NCBI GenBank assembly: GCA_015654925.1 | Contig: JAATFX010000120.1 | Span: 20,996 to 84,995, forward strand | DNA length: 64,000 nt | Source of the DNA: Enterobacterales bacterium | GTDB taxonomy: Bacteria > Pseudomonadota > Gammaproteobacteria > Enterobacterales > Enterobacteriaceae | Direction of reading: 5' to 3' | Notes under the pieces: generated by a model | The model's database searches: none | Seen by the model: the letters and a program-made list of their open reading frames with translations, nothing else | Told to the model about the DNA's origin: nothing | Program-made: the position numbers and the translations under genes | In this document: positions 43,226 through 52,592 of the stretch, in pieces | Layout: each line of letters opens with the position of its first letter | How positions within the stretch are numbered: the stretch's first letter is position 1

Positions 43226-44061
43226 TGGAGATCCGCCAGTGGCTTGACGGCGCCAGCCGGCGCCTGTCGGCGAGCGAAAGCCCTAAGCGGGACGCCGAAA
43301 TCCTGCTGGGTTTCGTGACCGGCCGGCCGCGCACCTGGCTGCTGGCTTTTGGCGAAACCCCGCTTACCGCCGGGCAGTTGAGCCGGTTGGCGGCGCTGCT
43401 GGATCGCCGGGCCGCGGGCGAGCCGATCGCCTACCTGGTGGGCGAACGCGAGTTTTGGTCCCTGCGGCTGAAGGTGTCGCCGGCTACGCTGATTCCCCGC
43501 CCCGATACCGAGTGCCTGGTGGAGCAGGCGCTGGCATTGGTCGGCGCGGCGCCGGCCGAGGTGCTGGATTTAGGTGCCGGCACCGGCGCCATCGCCCTGG
43601 CGCTGGCCAGCGAGCGGCCGCAGTGGCGGGTCACCGGCGTCGATGTACAGCCGGAAGCGGTGGCCCTGGCGCGGGAAAACGCCCGCTGCCTCGGTTTAAC
43701 CAACGTCGGGTTCGACGCCGGAAGTTGGTTTAAATCATTGCAGGGGAAGCGCTATACCCTTATTGTGAGTAACCCGCCCTATATTGATGTCGATGACCCT
43801 CATTTAGGTCAGGGCGATGTGCGCTTCGAGCCGCGCAGCGCGCTGGTGGCGCCGGCGGCGGGGCTGGCTGATTTAATCACTATCATCGGCGAAGCCGCCG
43901 GACATTTGCAGGCCGGCGGCTGGCTGGTGGTTGAACACGGGTGGCGCCAGGGAGAACCCGTGCGCGCCTTGTTGTCCCAGGCGGGTTTCGCGCGAATCGA
44001 CACCCGCAAAGACTATGGCGGCAATGAACGTGTATCGATGGGACAATGGCCGGCGGCATAA
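43225..44061 (+). CDS. prmC: Release factor glutamine methyltransferase
   Basis: PrmC (HemK) methylates the GGQ glutamine of RF1 and RF2 using S-adenosylmethionine. The 278-residue protein has an N-terminal helical domain, ETPLTAGQLSRL, IAYLVGEREFWSL, the SAM-binding VLDLGAGTGAIALAL and the catalytic NPPY in IVSNPPYIDVDD. It overlaps prfA by one base, so the two are coupled. Confidence 0.97.
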   Translation: MEIRQWLDGASRRLSASESPKRDAEILLGFVTGRPRTWLLAFGETPLTAGQLSRLAALLDRRAAGEPIAYLVGEREFWSLRLKVSPATLIPRPDTECLVEQALALVGAAPAEVLDLGAGTGAIALALASERPQWRVTGVDVQPEAVALARENARCLGLTNVGFDAGSWFKSLQGKRYTLIVSNPPYIDVDDPHLGQGDVRFEPRSALVAPAAGLADLITIIGEAAGHLQAGGWLVVEHGWRQGEPVRALLSQAGFARIDTRKDYGGNERVSMGQWPAA

Positions 44062-44094
44062 GGTTCGTCCCACAATAATGGTGATGGAGCAGTG

Positions 44095-44493
44095 ATGAGT
44101 GCTTATACGGCAATCAAGTACTTACATTTAACGACGGTATGGATCACCATTACGCTGTTTATCATTCGCTTTTATTGGCGCTGGCGGGAGTCCCCCCTGC
44201 TGGCGCGGCGGTGGGTGCGCATCGCGCCGCACGTCAACGATACGCTGTTATTGGTGTTCGGTATCGCGCTGATTTTCCTTTCCGGAATTTCTCCTTTCAG
44301 CCCCGACGGTCGCTGGCTGCTGGATAAAATAGTGCTGGTCATTATTTATATCCTGCTGGGTTCCATTGCCCTGGGTAAACATACGCGGCGGGAAAAAATT
44401 CGCTGGCTGGCATTTATTTGCGGGCTGGCGTGTCTGTACACTATTTACCGGCTGGCTAGCAGTAAGCTTCCCCTGCTGACAGGATTTTTATGA
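44095..44493 (+). CDS. sirB2: SirB2-family membrane protein
   Basis: This 132-residue inner-membrane protein (YchQ in E. coli) has four hydrophobic helices, starting MSAYTAIKYLHLTTVWITITLFIIRFYWR, and the IAPHVNDTLLLVFGIALIF segment. The biochemical role is not established. ATG 44095 with GGAG upstream is preferred over GTG 44092. It overlaps sirB1 by 4 bp. Conserved order prmC-sirB2-sirB1-kdsA is intact. Confidence 0.92.
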   Translation: MSAYTAIKYLHLTTVWITITLFIIRFYWRWRESPLLARRWVRIAPHVNDTLLLVFGIALIFLSGISPFSPDGRWLLDKIVLVIIYILLGSIALGKHTRREKIRWLAFICGLACLYTIYRLASSKLPLLTGFL

Positions 44494-45299
44494 GTAATAT
44501 CGCGGATTTTGAATATAACCTTTCACCGCTCAGCGAGGGCGTGATTCGTATTTCGCTCGCCGTTCGCGAGGATTTCCCGGCCGAAAGCGTCCGCCAGCAA
44601 TTGCGCTCGCTAACCGCGGATGCCCGGGAACGTATCCCGGCGGAATTAAATCAGGATGAGCAGCTCGGACTGCTGTTGAAATTGTTTTACCATACCTGGG
44701 GATTTGGCGGCGTCGGCGGAGTATACCGGCTGTCGGATGCCCTGTGGCTGGATAATGTGCTGGAGCGCCGGCAGGGCTTGCCGGCCTCGCTGGGCATCAT
44801 TTTGCTGCACGTGGCGCAGGCGTTGAACATTCCGCTCGCGCCGGTGATCTTCCCGACGCAGATGATTCTGCGCTCCGGCTGGCTTGACGGCGAAATGTGG
44901 CTGATAAACCCGATCAACGGCGACACTCTCGACGAACATACCCTGGATATCTGGCTGCGCGGGAATATCGGTTTGGGCATCGAGCTGACGGATGACGATC
45001 TGGAAGAGGCGGATAATAATACCGTGGTGCGCAAATTGCTCGACACCCTGAAGTCCGCGCTGATGGACGAAAAACAAATGGTGCTGGCGCTGGGCGCCAG
45101 CGAGGCCATGATTGAATTCGACCCGGACGATCCCTATGAAATACGCGATCGGGGTTTGATTTATGCGCAATTGGAATGCGATCATGTGGCTTTGTCGGAT
45201 CTTAATTATTTTGTCGAGCAGTGCCCTGAAGACCCGATCAGCGAAATGATTAAAGTACAAATACACTCTATCGAGCAGAAATCGGTGACCCTACACTAA
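44490..45299 (+). CDS. sirB1: SirB1-family transglutaminase-like/TPR protein
   Basis: This 269-residue protein (YchA) has an N-terminal SirB1 domain with NVLERRQGLPASLGIILLHVAQALNIPLAPVIFPTQMILR, resembling an inactive transglutaminase fold. Its C-terminal end has TPR-like helices (DPYEIRDRGLIYAQLECDHVALSDLNYFVEQCPEDP). The molecular function is unknown. It starts within the sirB2 stop and is followed 61 bp later by kdsA. Confidence 0.92.
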   Translation: MSNIADFEYNLSPLSEGVIRISLAVREDFPAESVRQQLRSLTADARERIPAELNQDEQLGLLLKLFYHTWGFGGVGGVYRLSDALWLDNVLERRQGLPASLGIILLHVAQALNIPLAPVIFPTQMILRSGWLDGEMWLINPINGDTLDEHTLDIWLRGNIGLGIELTDDDLEEADNNTVVRKLLDTLKSALMDEKQMVLALGASEAMIEFDPDDPYEIRDRGLIYAQLECDHVALSDLNYFVEQCPEDPISEMIKVQIHSIEQKSVTLH

Positions 45300-45360
45300 T
45301 CCGACCCGCGCTCAACAAGAACCTGTCTGGCGTTTCGATTAAAGATTATAAGGTATAGGT

Positions 45361-46215
45361 ATGAAACAACTCGTGGTTAATATTGGCGATATCCCGGTGG
45401 CGAACAACCTGCCGTTTGTGCTGTTCGGCGGCATGAATGTGCTGGAGTCGCGAGATCTGGCGATGCGTATTTGTGAACATTACATCACGGTCACGCAGAA
45501 ATTGGGCATTCCGTATGTGTTTAAGGCCTCCTTCGATAAAGCCAATCGTTCGTCGATCCATTCCTACCGCGGGCCGGGGCTGGAAGAGGGGATGAAAATC
45601 TTCCAGGAGCTGAAAGCGCAGTTCGGCGTGAAGGTGATTACCGATGTGCATGAAGCCTCCCAGGCGCAGATCGTGGCGGATGTGGTGGATGTAATCCAGT
45701 TGCCGGCTTTCCTGGCGCGCCAGACCGATTTGGTGGAGGCCATGGCCCGCACCGGCGCGGTGATCAACGTGAAAAAACCGCAGTTTATCAGCCCGTCCCA
45801 GGTGGGCAATATCGTTGATAAGTTCCGTGAAGCCGGTAATGAACAGGTTATCCTGTGCGATCGCGGCAGTAATTTCGGCTACGATAATCTGGTGGTCGAT
45901 ATGTTGGGATTTAATATCATGAACCGGGTTTCCGGGGGCTGTCCGGTGATTTTCGACGTTACCCACGCCTTGCAGACCCGCGATCCGTTTGGCGCCGCCT
46001 CGGGCGGACGCCGCGCGCAGGTCGGCGAACTGGCCCGCGCCGGCATGGCGGTAGGGATTGCCGGGTTGTTTATCGAGGCGCATCCGGACCCGGATCATGC
46101 CAAGTGCGACGGTCCGTCGGCGCTGCCGCTGGATAAGCTGGAGCCTTTTCTGGCGCAGATGAAGGCGATTGATGAAGTGGTCAAAAGTTTCGCGGAGCTC
46201 GATACCAGCCGCTAA
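45361..46215 (+). CDS. kdsA: 3-deoxy-D-manno-octulosonate 8-phosphate synthase
   Basis: KdsA condenses phosphoenolpyruvate with arabinose-5-phosphate to make KDO-8-phosphate for lipopolysaccharide. The 284 residues match E. coli: FVLFGGMNVLESRDLAM, FKASFDKANRSSIHSYRGPGL, ITDVHEASQA, the phosphate-binding CDRGSNFGYDNLVVDM and FDVTHALQ. It ends the hemA-kdsA run before a strong terminator. Confidence 0.98.
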   Translation: MKQLVVNIGDIPVANNLPFVLFGGMNVLESRDLAMRICEHYITVTQKLGIPYVFKASFDKANRSSIHSYRGPGLEEGMKIFQELKAQFGVKVITDVHEASQAQIVADVVDVIQLPAFLARQTDLVEAMARTGAVINVKKPQFISPSQVGNIVDKFREAGNEQVILCDRGSNFGYDNLVVDMLGFNIMNRVSGGCPVIFDVTHALQTRDPFGAASGGRRAQVGELARAGMAVGIAGLFIEAHPDPDHAKCDGPSALPLDKLEPFLAQMKAIDEVVKSFAELDTSR

Positions 46216-46276
46216 GGGCGGGTGCGCGCTCCCGTTAACATGATTCGGGTTCGCGCACATGGCGTTGCATGAGCAA

Positions 46277-46313
46277 TAAAAAACGGGGGACATCCATGTC
46301 CCCCGTTTTTTAT
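46277..46313. terminator. Strong terminator between kdsA and dauA
   Basis: A long perfect stem with arms ending ACGGGGGACAT and ATGTCCCCCGT, flanked by A6 on one side and T6 on the other, lies between the converging kdsA and dauA genes. It can stop transcription from both sides. Confidence 0.92.
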
Positions 46314-46336
46314 TACTGTCGGCCGGGCGGCGCGGG

Positions 46337-48058
46337 TTAATTGCCGTTGGCCGTGGCCGGCAGGATCTGGTCTTGCGCTTGCAGCGCCTGCGGCAGGGTG
46401 CTGTAAAATTCCAGCCGGCCGGGGATGGGATGGATATTGGCCCGCGCCAGGGTTTTTAACGGCTGGAACGGGATATCGGTGACGATAAGCCTGGCGCCCG
46501 CCGGCAGATGCTCGCTGAAGTTTCTGAATGCCTGCAGGCCGCCGGCATCCAATACCGGCACCGCATCCCACTGCAAAATAATTACCGGGTCCTGCGCCGT
46601 CAGCTCGGCGATTTCTTCGAATATCCGCTCGGCGGCGGCGAAAAACAGCGGGCCGTTCACCCTGATGACCCGCCGCTGCCCGGCGATGCTTTGCGGCAGT
46701 TCATTGATCCGGGTCATGCTGGCGATGCGCCGCATAAACAGCAGCGATGCCAGTACGATCCCGACCGTGATGGCAATCACCATATCAAACAGCACCGTCA
46801 GCGACATGCATATCAGCATCACTATGATGTCGTCTTTCGGGGCGCGGCGCAGCAGGTAGACGACTTTACGCGCCTCGCTCATATTCCAGGCGACCAGCAG
46901 CAATAACGCCGCCATGGCCGACAGCGGCAGGTAGGATAATGCCGGTGCCAGCACCAGTAATGCCAGCAGCACCAGCCCCGCATGCACCAGCGACGAAACC
47001 GGCGAGGTGGCGCCGGCGCGAACGTTGGCCGCCGAGCGGGCGATGGCCGCGGTGGCGGTGATCCCGCCGAAGAAAGGCGCAATGATATTGCCCAGTCCCT
47101 GGCCAATCAGTTCATTATTGGACTGGTGTTTTTTGCCGGTCATACCGTCGAGCACCACGGCGCACAGCAGGGATTCAATGGCGCCCAGCATAGCCATGGA
47201 AAACGCGGCGGGCAGCAGCGCCGAAACGGTGTGCCAATTGAAGCCCATGGGCACGCCGTGGGCATCGGGAAAATTCCAGGGTAGCAGCCACTGCGGCAGG
47301 ATGGGGGGGATGCCCTGGCCGTGGGTGCCGTCCGCCAGTATATAGCCGAACCGGGTGCCGATGGTGGCCACCGGCATATCCAACAGCCATAAGATCCACA
47401 TAATACCGGACCCGACGATCAGCGCCGGCAAATGGGCGGGAAAGCGGATGCCCAACCGCGGCCAATAGACCAGAACCGCCATGGTTCCCACGCCGATAAG
47501 CGTATCGGCGAGGTTGATGGTCGGCAGCGCGCCCACCAGCGCCGCGACTTTGCCGACATATTGTTCCGGCACCTGCTCAAGCGTCAGGCCGAAAAAATCC
47601 TTGATTTGCATGGTGGCAATCGTGATGGCGATGCCCGAAGTGAATCCCAGCGTTACCGACAGCGGGATAAACTCGATCAGCTTGCCTAAGCGGGCAAACC
47701 CCATTACCACCAATATCAGCCCCGAGAGCAGGGTGGCGATTAATAACCCCGCCAGGCCAAATTGCTGGGAAACCGGATAAAGGATGACCACAAAGGCCGC
47801 GGTCGGCCCGGAAACGCTAAAGCGCGACCCGCCGCACAGGGCGATGACAATACCGGCAACGGCGGAGGTATATAAGCCGTATTGCGGCGCCACGCCGCTG
47901 CCGATGGCCAGCGCCATGGCCAGGGGGATGGCAATGATGCCGACGGTAATACCGGCGATAATATCTTTGATAAAACGCTGCGTAGTGTAAGGTTCTTTCC
48001 AGCAGGCGTCGATAAACGCGCTAAAAGGGCGGATTCCAGCGAAGAGACGATTTTTCAT
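46337..48058 (-). CDS. dauA: C4-dicarboxylate transporter DauA (SLC26/SulP)
   Basis: DauA takes up succinate and other C4-dicarboxylates at acidic pH. The 573-residue protein closely follows E. coli DauA (YchM): FIDACWKEPYTTQRFIKDIIAG, ITVGIIAIPLAMALAIGSG, GGSRFSVSGPTAAFVVILYPV, AMLGAIESLLCAVVLDGMTG, GITATAAIARSAANVRAG, and a C-terminal STAS domain (VIILQWDAVPVLDAGGLQAF). In E. coli it lies between ychH and prs. Here it is between kdsA and chaA, so it has moved within the same neighbourhood. Confidence 0.95.
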   Translation of the reverse strand: MKNRLFAGIRPFSAFIDACWKEPYTTQRFIKDIIAGITVGIIAIPLAMALAIGSGVAPQYGLYTSAVAGIVIALCGGSRFSVSGPTAAFVVILYPVSQQFGLAGLLIATLLSGLILVVMGFARLGKLIEFIPLSVTLGFTSGIAITIATMQIKDFFGLTLEQVPEQYVGKVAALVGALPTINLADTLIGVGTMAVLVYWPRLGIRFPAHLPALIVGSGIMWILWLLDMPVATIGTRFGYILADGTHGQGIPPILPQWLLPWNFPDAHGVPMGFNWHTVSALLPAAFSMAMLGAIESLLCAVVLDGMTGKKHQSNNELIGQGLGNIIAPFFGGITATAAIARSAANVRAGATSPVSSLVHAGLVLLALLVLAPALSYLPLSAMAALLLLVAWNMSEARKVVYLLRRAPKDDIIVMLICMSLTVLFDMVIAITVGIVLASLLFMRRIASMTRINELPQSIAGQRRVIRVNGPLFFAAAERIFEEIAELTAQDPVIILQWDAVPVLDAGGLQAFRNFSEHLPAGARLIVTDIPFQPLKTLARANIHPIPGRLEFYSTLPQALQAQDQILPATANGN

Positions 48059-48285
48059 GAATACAACGAACCAAAACGTTAACCAAGGCGGGCCAGGGGT
48101 CCGTCATAAAGAATCACTAAAATACACGGTATTGGAAAGTAAAAACCAGCGTTAAATCATGGGAGAGGCGAAAAAGAATCAGTATCTTTGTCATTGCACT
48201 TTTTTTTACCGCTGGTCTCGCTTTTAGGCCCAGGCATCACCGGAAGCAGAGCGCTCCCGGTGGAATATAATCTTTGCCTGTCCGC

Positions 48286-49386
48286 TTATAACATCAGCGT
48301 CATAAGATAAGCGCCAAACAGCGCCAGATGCGCGGTGCCGTTGAGGACATTGGTGCGCCCGGTGGAAAAGGATATTTGGCACAAGATCATCGCTGTAAGC
48401 ATCACCACCACCTGCGGCAGTTCCAGGCCAAACGCCAGGGGATGGCCGGTTAATATGGCGATGATGGTGACGGTGGGCACTGTCAGGGAAATAGTGGCCA
48501 GTACCGAACCGAAGAATAGATTCATGGCGCGCTGCACCTGATTTTTCAGCACGGCTTTGATGGCGCCCAGGCCTTCCGGCGACAGGATCAGCAGCGCGAC
48601 CAGAAAACCGGTGATTTGCTGCGGGGCGTTTAAATCGCTGAGCAGTTGTTCCAGCGGCACGGCGTTGAACTTGGTCACCGCCACCACCGCGATCAGATGC
48701 AGGATTAACCAGATGCTGTGCCAGGTCGAGCTGTGGGCGGACGGTTTGCCGTGGGGGTCGTCGTCGTCGCCGTCTTCATGCTCGTAAATAAACCATTTCT
48801 GGTGGGTCGTGGTTTGTATCAGCAAAAACACGCCGTACATGGCGGCGGAGATGGCGGCGGCAATCAGCGCCTGGGCGGTGCTGAAGTTACCGTCGGGCAG
48901 GGAAGCCGGCAGCACCAGTACGATCACCGCCAGGGGAATTATGGCCATCAGATATTGTTTGATGCCCGCCAGGTTCACGGACTGGGTGGCGAATTTACGA
49001 CCGCCGAGCAGCAGCGAAAACCCCACCAATCCGGTGGTGACTATCATGATGACCGAGAACAGGGTATCGCGCATCAGCCCGGGCGACGCATTGCCGGTGG
49101 CCATTAATGCGGATATCAGGCTCACCTCAAGGATGACCACCGACAGGCTCAGGATCAGGGAACCGAAGGGCTCGCCCAGGCGATGCGCCAGGACATCGGC
49201 GTGGCGCACCACGTTAAAGGCGCTTACCAGGATGGCGGCCAGGGCCAGCAGATTGATCACCACCGCCAGCGCAAATGATAGCGGAGCGGCGGAGCCCCAG
49301 ACTATCAATATCGCCAGCGCAGCGATGGGAAAGAGCAGGGTATATTCTTTATGACGGGTTTTAATCCCTGGAACGGAAGACTTCAT
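48286..49386 (-). CDS. chaA: Sodium/calcium:proton (and potassium) antiporter ChaA
   Basis: ChaA exports Na+, Ca2+ and K+ in exchange for protons at alkaline pH. The 366-residue protein equals the E. coli length and has about eleven helices in two related halves. The cation-binding segments are FGSLILSLSVVILEVSLI and LLILSPEGLGAIKAVLKN, and an acidic cytoplasmic loop EHEDGDDDDPHGK lies between the halves. AAGGAG precedes the start. A promoter candidate TTGACA (minus strand, 49494-49499) lies ~110 bp upstream. It is divergent from chaB and chaC. Confidence 0.96.
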   Translation of the reverse strand: MKSSVPGIKTRHKEYTLLFPIAALAILIVWGSAAPLSFALAVVINLLALAAILVSAFNVVRHADVLAHRLGEPFGSLILSLSVVILEVSLISALMATGNASPGLMRDTLFSVIMIVTTGLVGFSLLLGGRKFATQSVNLAGIKQYLMAIIPLAVIVLVLPASLPDGNFSTAQALIAAAISAAMYGVFLLIQTTTHQKWFIYEHEDGDDDDPHGKPSAHSSTWHSIWLILHLIAVVAVTKFNAVPLEQLLSDLNAPQQITGFLVALLILSPEGLGAIKAVLKNQVQRAMNLFFGSVLATISLTVPTVTIIAILTGHPLAFGLELPQVVVMLTAMILCQISFSTGRTNVLNGTAHLALFGAYLMTLML

Positions 49387-49833
49387 GATAGGTAATCTCC
49401 TTGCATAATAAGGCTTGTTACCAGACGTTATAGTTATCGGGCACCAGCTATGAAATATCCGGAGACAAGCTTACCAGAAAAGCGGCTAATAAATGTCAAT
49501 TTGTGTATAAACCGCCGCTTAGGAAAAAATACCCGTAAAGGCGGGTAAAACGGAGGTTTGTTAGTGATATTTATCGGATAAGCCCGTTAATCATAAAATG
49601 TTATCATGTTATAGAGGCCCGTATGTAGACATCTTTCGGCGCTAAATAGCAGCTTTCAGTGGTTATCTGCCATATTTTTGTCAATGTTGCATAATAGCAT
49701 TATCACTCTTTCTGCGGCCTCCCGCGCCGCTTTGGCGATTTGCTCAACCTTGCCTACACTTAATGGTAAGGCATACCGGTTATAACCCTACAGCCGACTC
49801 CGATAAACAGCCGGAACCACGGAGACTAGCGCC
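49387..49833. other. chaA-chaB divergent region with hairpin and promoters
   Basis: This 447-bp gap contains, on the minus strand, a hairpin TACCCG/CGGGTA (49530-49547) followed directly by six T, the form of an intrinsic terminator. It lies ~145 bp upstream of chaA, just before a good -35 box TTGACA (49494-49499). No minus-strand gene precedes it, so a short untranslated RNA or an attenuator is possible. The right half carries the chaB promoter. No protein gene is seen. Confidence 0.45.
49754..49761 (+). promoter_or_regulatory. Sigma-S-type -10 element of chaB
   Basis: CTACACTT, the consensus extended -10 of the stationary-phase sigma factor, occurs 73 bp before the chaB start. The same octamer is present in front of osmE (58841-58848). 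Confidence 0.5.
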
Positions 49834-50064
49834 ATGCCCTATAAATCTAATTCATCATTACCCGACAGTGTAACTAATGTACTGCCAAAACATGCGCAGG
49901 ATATTTATCGCGAAGCTTTTAATCACGCATGGGATCAGTATGAGGATAAATCAGAGCGCCGGGGTGACGAATCCCGTGAGGAAACGGCGCATAAAGTCGC
50001 CTGGGCGGCGGTCAAACATGGTTACCAAAAAGGCGACGACGACCGCTGGCATCCGAAAAAATAG
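49834..50064 (+). CDS. chaB: ChaB-family cation transport regulator
   Basis: This 76-residue protein matches E. coli ChaB: MPYKSNSSLPDSVTNVLPKHAQDIYREAFNHAWDQY, then EETAHKVAWAAVKHGYQKGDD. It is a small soluble helical protein, thought to modulate ChaA, though its mechanism is not known. The gene is preceded by CGGAG and a sigma-S-type -10. Downstream lies a palindrome GGCCCCGTACGGGGCC that may terminate its transcript. Confidence 0.93.
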   Translation: MPYKSNSSLPDSVTNVLPKHAQDIYREAFNHAWDQYEDKSERRGDESREETAHKVAWAAVKHGYQKGDDDRWHPKK

Positions 50065-50117
50065 CGCTGCTTTTCTCAACTTCCCCTTTACCGCACGCCC
50101 AACGCTTCCCTCCTACG

Positions 50118-50133
50118 GGCCCCGTACGGGGCC
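50118..50133 (+). terminator. Palindromic terminator candidate after chaB
   Basis: GGCCCCGTACGGGGCC is a perfect 16-bp palindrome with six-pair GC arms, followed by TTTGT. It lies ~54 bp after chaB. The rest of the 301-bp chaB-chaC gap shows nothing else clear. Confidence 0.6.
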
Positions 50134-50365
50134 TTTGTCCCCAACGCGCGCAGATGCCGCCATGACCCCCGCACCCGTCCTGAAGCGTGTTGAAACATCA
50201 TTTTTTGGTTTTGTGATTGAGATCAAACTTGCCAGATCGGGCATAAACGAATAGTGTCATAGTATTCCTTTGAAAATAATTGACTCTTACATAATTAACG
50301 TTGTAGGTATCTGCTGGACGGCTGTACCTGGTTTGTGGCAAACGTGGTCGGGAGAGAGTGAGCAA

Positions 50366-51079
50366 GTGTTAACACGCGATTTTTTGCAAAAAGCTGACTG
50401 TAAAACCGCCTTTGGCATTATTGACGAGGCACTGTTGTTAACTCCGGAACAACGCCATGCTTCTTTGCAATGCACGTTGTCGCGCCGGCCGGATAATAGT
50501 CCGGTATGGATATTCGGCTACGGGTCGTTAATGTGGAATCCCATCTTTGAAGCGGATAAAGTGAGTCCCGCCACGCTTACGGGCTGGCATCGCGCGTTTT
50601 GCCTGCGTCTGACCGCCGGACGCGGTACGGCGGCCCAGCCGGGCAGGATGCTGGCGTTAAAAGAGGGCGGACAAACCACCGGCCTGGCATTCAGGCTGCC
50701 GGAAGACCAGCTGTACGATGAACTGGCGCTGCTCTGGAAACGCGAGATGGTTACCGGCTGCTATATTCCCACCTGGACCGAACTTACCCTGGAGGAGGAC
50801 CAGAAGGTCACGGCGCTGGCGTTTGTCATGGACCCGCAGCATCCTTTTTTCGAGGCCGATACCCGTTCGCAGGTTATCGCGCCGCTGATTGCCTGCGCCA
50901 GCGGCCCGCTGGGCACCAATGCGCAATACCTGTTTGCCCTGGAACAGGAACTGAACAATTATGGCATGCATGACGAGTGCATGGTGGAGTTGGTCAATCA
51001 TGTGCGCCAATTGCTGCAAGCCCGTTCGGCGGTGAATCGCAACCCGTTCGACGGGCCGCCGCTGGCGTATTCCGATTAG
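50366..51079 (+). CDS. chaC: Glutathione-specific gamma-glutamylcyclotransferase
   Basis: ChaC degrades reduced glutathione to 5-oxoproline and Cys-Gly. I place the start at GTG 50366 (VLTRDFLQKADCKTAFG), which has GGGAGAGAG upstream and matches the family N-terminus; the longer frame from TTG 50270 is unlikely. The 237-residue protein has the substrate loop VWIFGYGSLMWNP, FCLRLTAGRGT, GRMLALKEGG, the catalytic glutamate in LLWKREM and GPLGTNAQYLF. The chaA-chaB-chaC cluster is complete. Confidence 0.93.
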   Translation: MLTRDFLQKADCKTAFGIIDEALLLTPEQRHASLQCTLSRRPDNSPVWIFGYGSLMWNPIFEADKVSPATLTGWHRAFCLRLTAGRGTAAQPGRMLALKEGGQTTGLAFRLPEDQLYDELALLWKREMVTGCYIPTWTELTLEEDQKVTALAFVMDPQHPFFEADTRSQVIAPLIACASGPLGTNAQYLFALEQELNNYGMHDECMVELVNHVRQLLQARSAVNRNPFDGPPLAYSD

Positions 51080-51122
51080 GGTTGCCCGGCCATGGCGATG
51101 GCCGGGGATGAAGGATAAGCGA

Positions 51123-52418
51123 TCAGGAGCGCGACCGGTCCGGGGCATCCAGGCGGCCGTCTTCCCGATCCTTGCTCAGGAATTGCGCCACCAGACGTTT
51201 ACGCACCCGCACCACGAACTGTTCCTGGAACAGCACGCATACCGCAATAGTCAGCAGCAAATACATCACATACCCGCCCAATGACAGCTGTACCTCGCCC
51301 GCCGCGGCAATGCACCCCTCCCAATCGCTAAAGCAGGCCGTGGGATTGCCCCGGAAAAACTGCTCCAAAGTGCGGAAAAGATTAAATAGCGGAACGTGCA
51401 GGGCAAACATGGACAGCGACGCCGCCCCCAGGCGCGGCGACCAGTGGCGCAGCCAGGCGCTGTCCGGGGTGCGCGCCAGGGCGCAAAGGTAAACCAGCGC
51501 TATTTGCGAAGGCAGCAGCAGGCCGTTATGCAGCAGGAAATACCAATATTTCGGGCCATGGGTGAATAATGCCGCCGCAATCAGAAAACACGCGGCAATA
51601 AACAGCCCCATGCCGCGGCGCTGCCACAGCGATAATATCTGCTGGTTTAACCGCGCCCGGCGAAATAAGGCATAGCCCAGGATACCGCCGAAAAATTCGG
51701 GCACGCGGAAAATGGGCACCCGTTGAAGCAGTCCGGTGTAGGGCACGCCGTACAGATTCTTCCAGATAATCAATACCGGCGGCAGCAGGTAAAGCGCCCA
51801 AATAATCGCCAGCCATAACCAGGTGCGGCGGGCGCTCATTAATTTTGGCGCGCAATAGGGGAACAACACATAAAAGAAAAACAAAGTGGAAAGGGACCAC
51901 AGCGGGGCGTTAAAGGTCAGGAAGTACGGATTCCAGGCCTGCAGCATAAACACCTGCAATACGCTGTTAAAGGCCAACTGGACATTGTCCATATAATGGC
52001 GAAACAGCTCGGGGTTGGTTTGCCCCAAAATTTCATTGGTGTCGTAAACCACGAAACGCACGCTGGCTCCCGGGCCTTCCGGCGCAATGGCCAACCATTG
52101 CATCAGCGTAATGACCAGGACCGATGAAACCAGCGCCACGATATGGATAGGATAAAGATTAAAAAACCGCTTGGCCCAGAAGGTGGTGGCCGGATCGCGC
52201 AGCCGGTCCCCCCTGACATACACATGGGCCAGTAAAAAACCGGATAACACGAAAAAGGAGCTGGTGGCGAAAAAACCCATGCTGGTCAGTTCGCCCACGC
52301 CGGTTATGTTTTGGATCTGGGGGTAAGTATGGGCGGTATGGTACAGCATCACATAACACCCCAGTAAAAAGCGCAGCCACTCAAGGCCTATGAATCGTTC
52401 CTTTTCGAGAGGTTTCAT
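51123..52418 (-). CDS. Acyltransferase family 3 membrane protein
   Basis: This 431-residue protein with about ten membrane helices belongs to the acyltransferase-3 family, which acylates sugars of surface polymers using periplasmic or cytoplasmic acyl-CoA. It begins RFIGLEWLRFLLGCYVMLYHTAHTYP with the conserved Arg and the catalytic His, has FFVLSGFLLAHVYV, and SMFALHVPLF near the end. It is not close enough to OpgC to use that name. It converges with chaC and is divergent from ychO, and its acceptor is unknown. Confidence 0.86.
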   Translation of the reverse strand: MKPLEKERFIGLEWLRFLLGCYVMLYHTAHTYPQIQNITGVGELTSMGFFATSSFFVLSGFLLAHVYVRGDRLRDPATTFWAKRFFNLYPIHIVALVSSVLVITLMQWLAIAPEGPGASVRFVVYDTNEILGQTNPELFRHYMDNVQLAFNSVLQVFMLQAWNPYFLTFNAPLWSLSTLFFFYVLFPYCAPKLMSARRTWLWLAIIWALYLLPPVLIIWKNLYGVPYTGLLQRVPIFRVPEFFGGILGYALFRRARLNQQILSLWQRRGMGLFIAACFLIAAALFTHGPKYWYFLLHNGLLLPSQIALVYLCALARTPDSAWLRHWSPRLGAASLSMFALHVPLFNLFRTLEQFFRGNPTACFSDWEGCIAAAGEVQLSLGGYVMYLLLTIAVCVLFQEQFVVRVRKRLVAQFLSKDREDGRLDAPDRSRS

Positions 52419-52592
52419 ACCATTATCTCCGGGCCGATGTCGTCTAAGACATCTTGGTGGCGGGCAGGTGCTATTTGTAACATAACAGCATAATAATTGT
52501 AGTTTAAAATGTTAATCAAGCTAAGGGATTCTTCCCCCCTAGGATTATGTTATAGTCGCTATCTCGGGTTACTTTATGAGCAGTCCGGCAAT

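Noticed and set aside
49387..49833. yybP-ykoY-type or other riboswitch in the chaA leader
   Set aside because: The conserved loop sequences of known metal-sensing riboswitches are not seen; only a simple hairpin with a T-run is present.
51123..52418. Assigning the acyltransferase as OpgC/MdoC
   Set aside because: It shares only the broad acyltransferase-3 family; sequence and length differ from OpgC and no opgGH genes are nearby.
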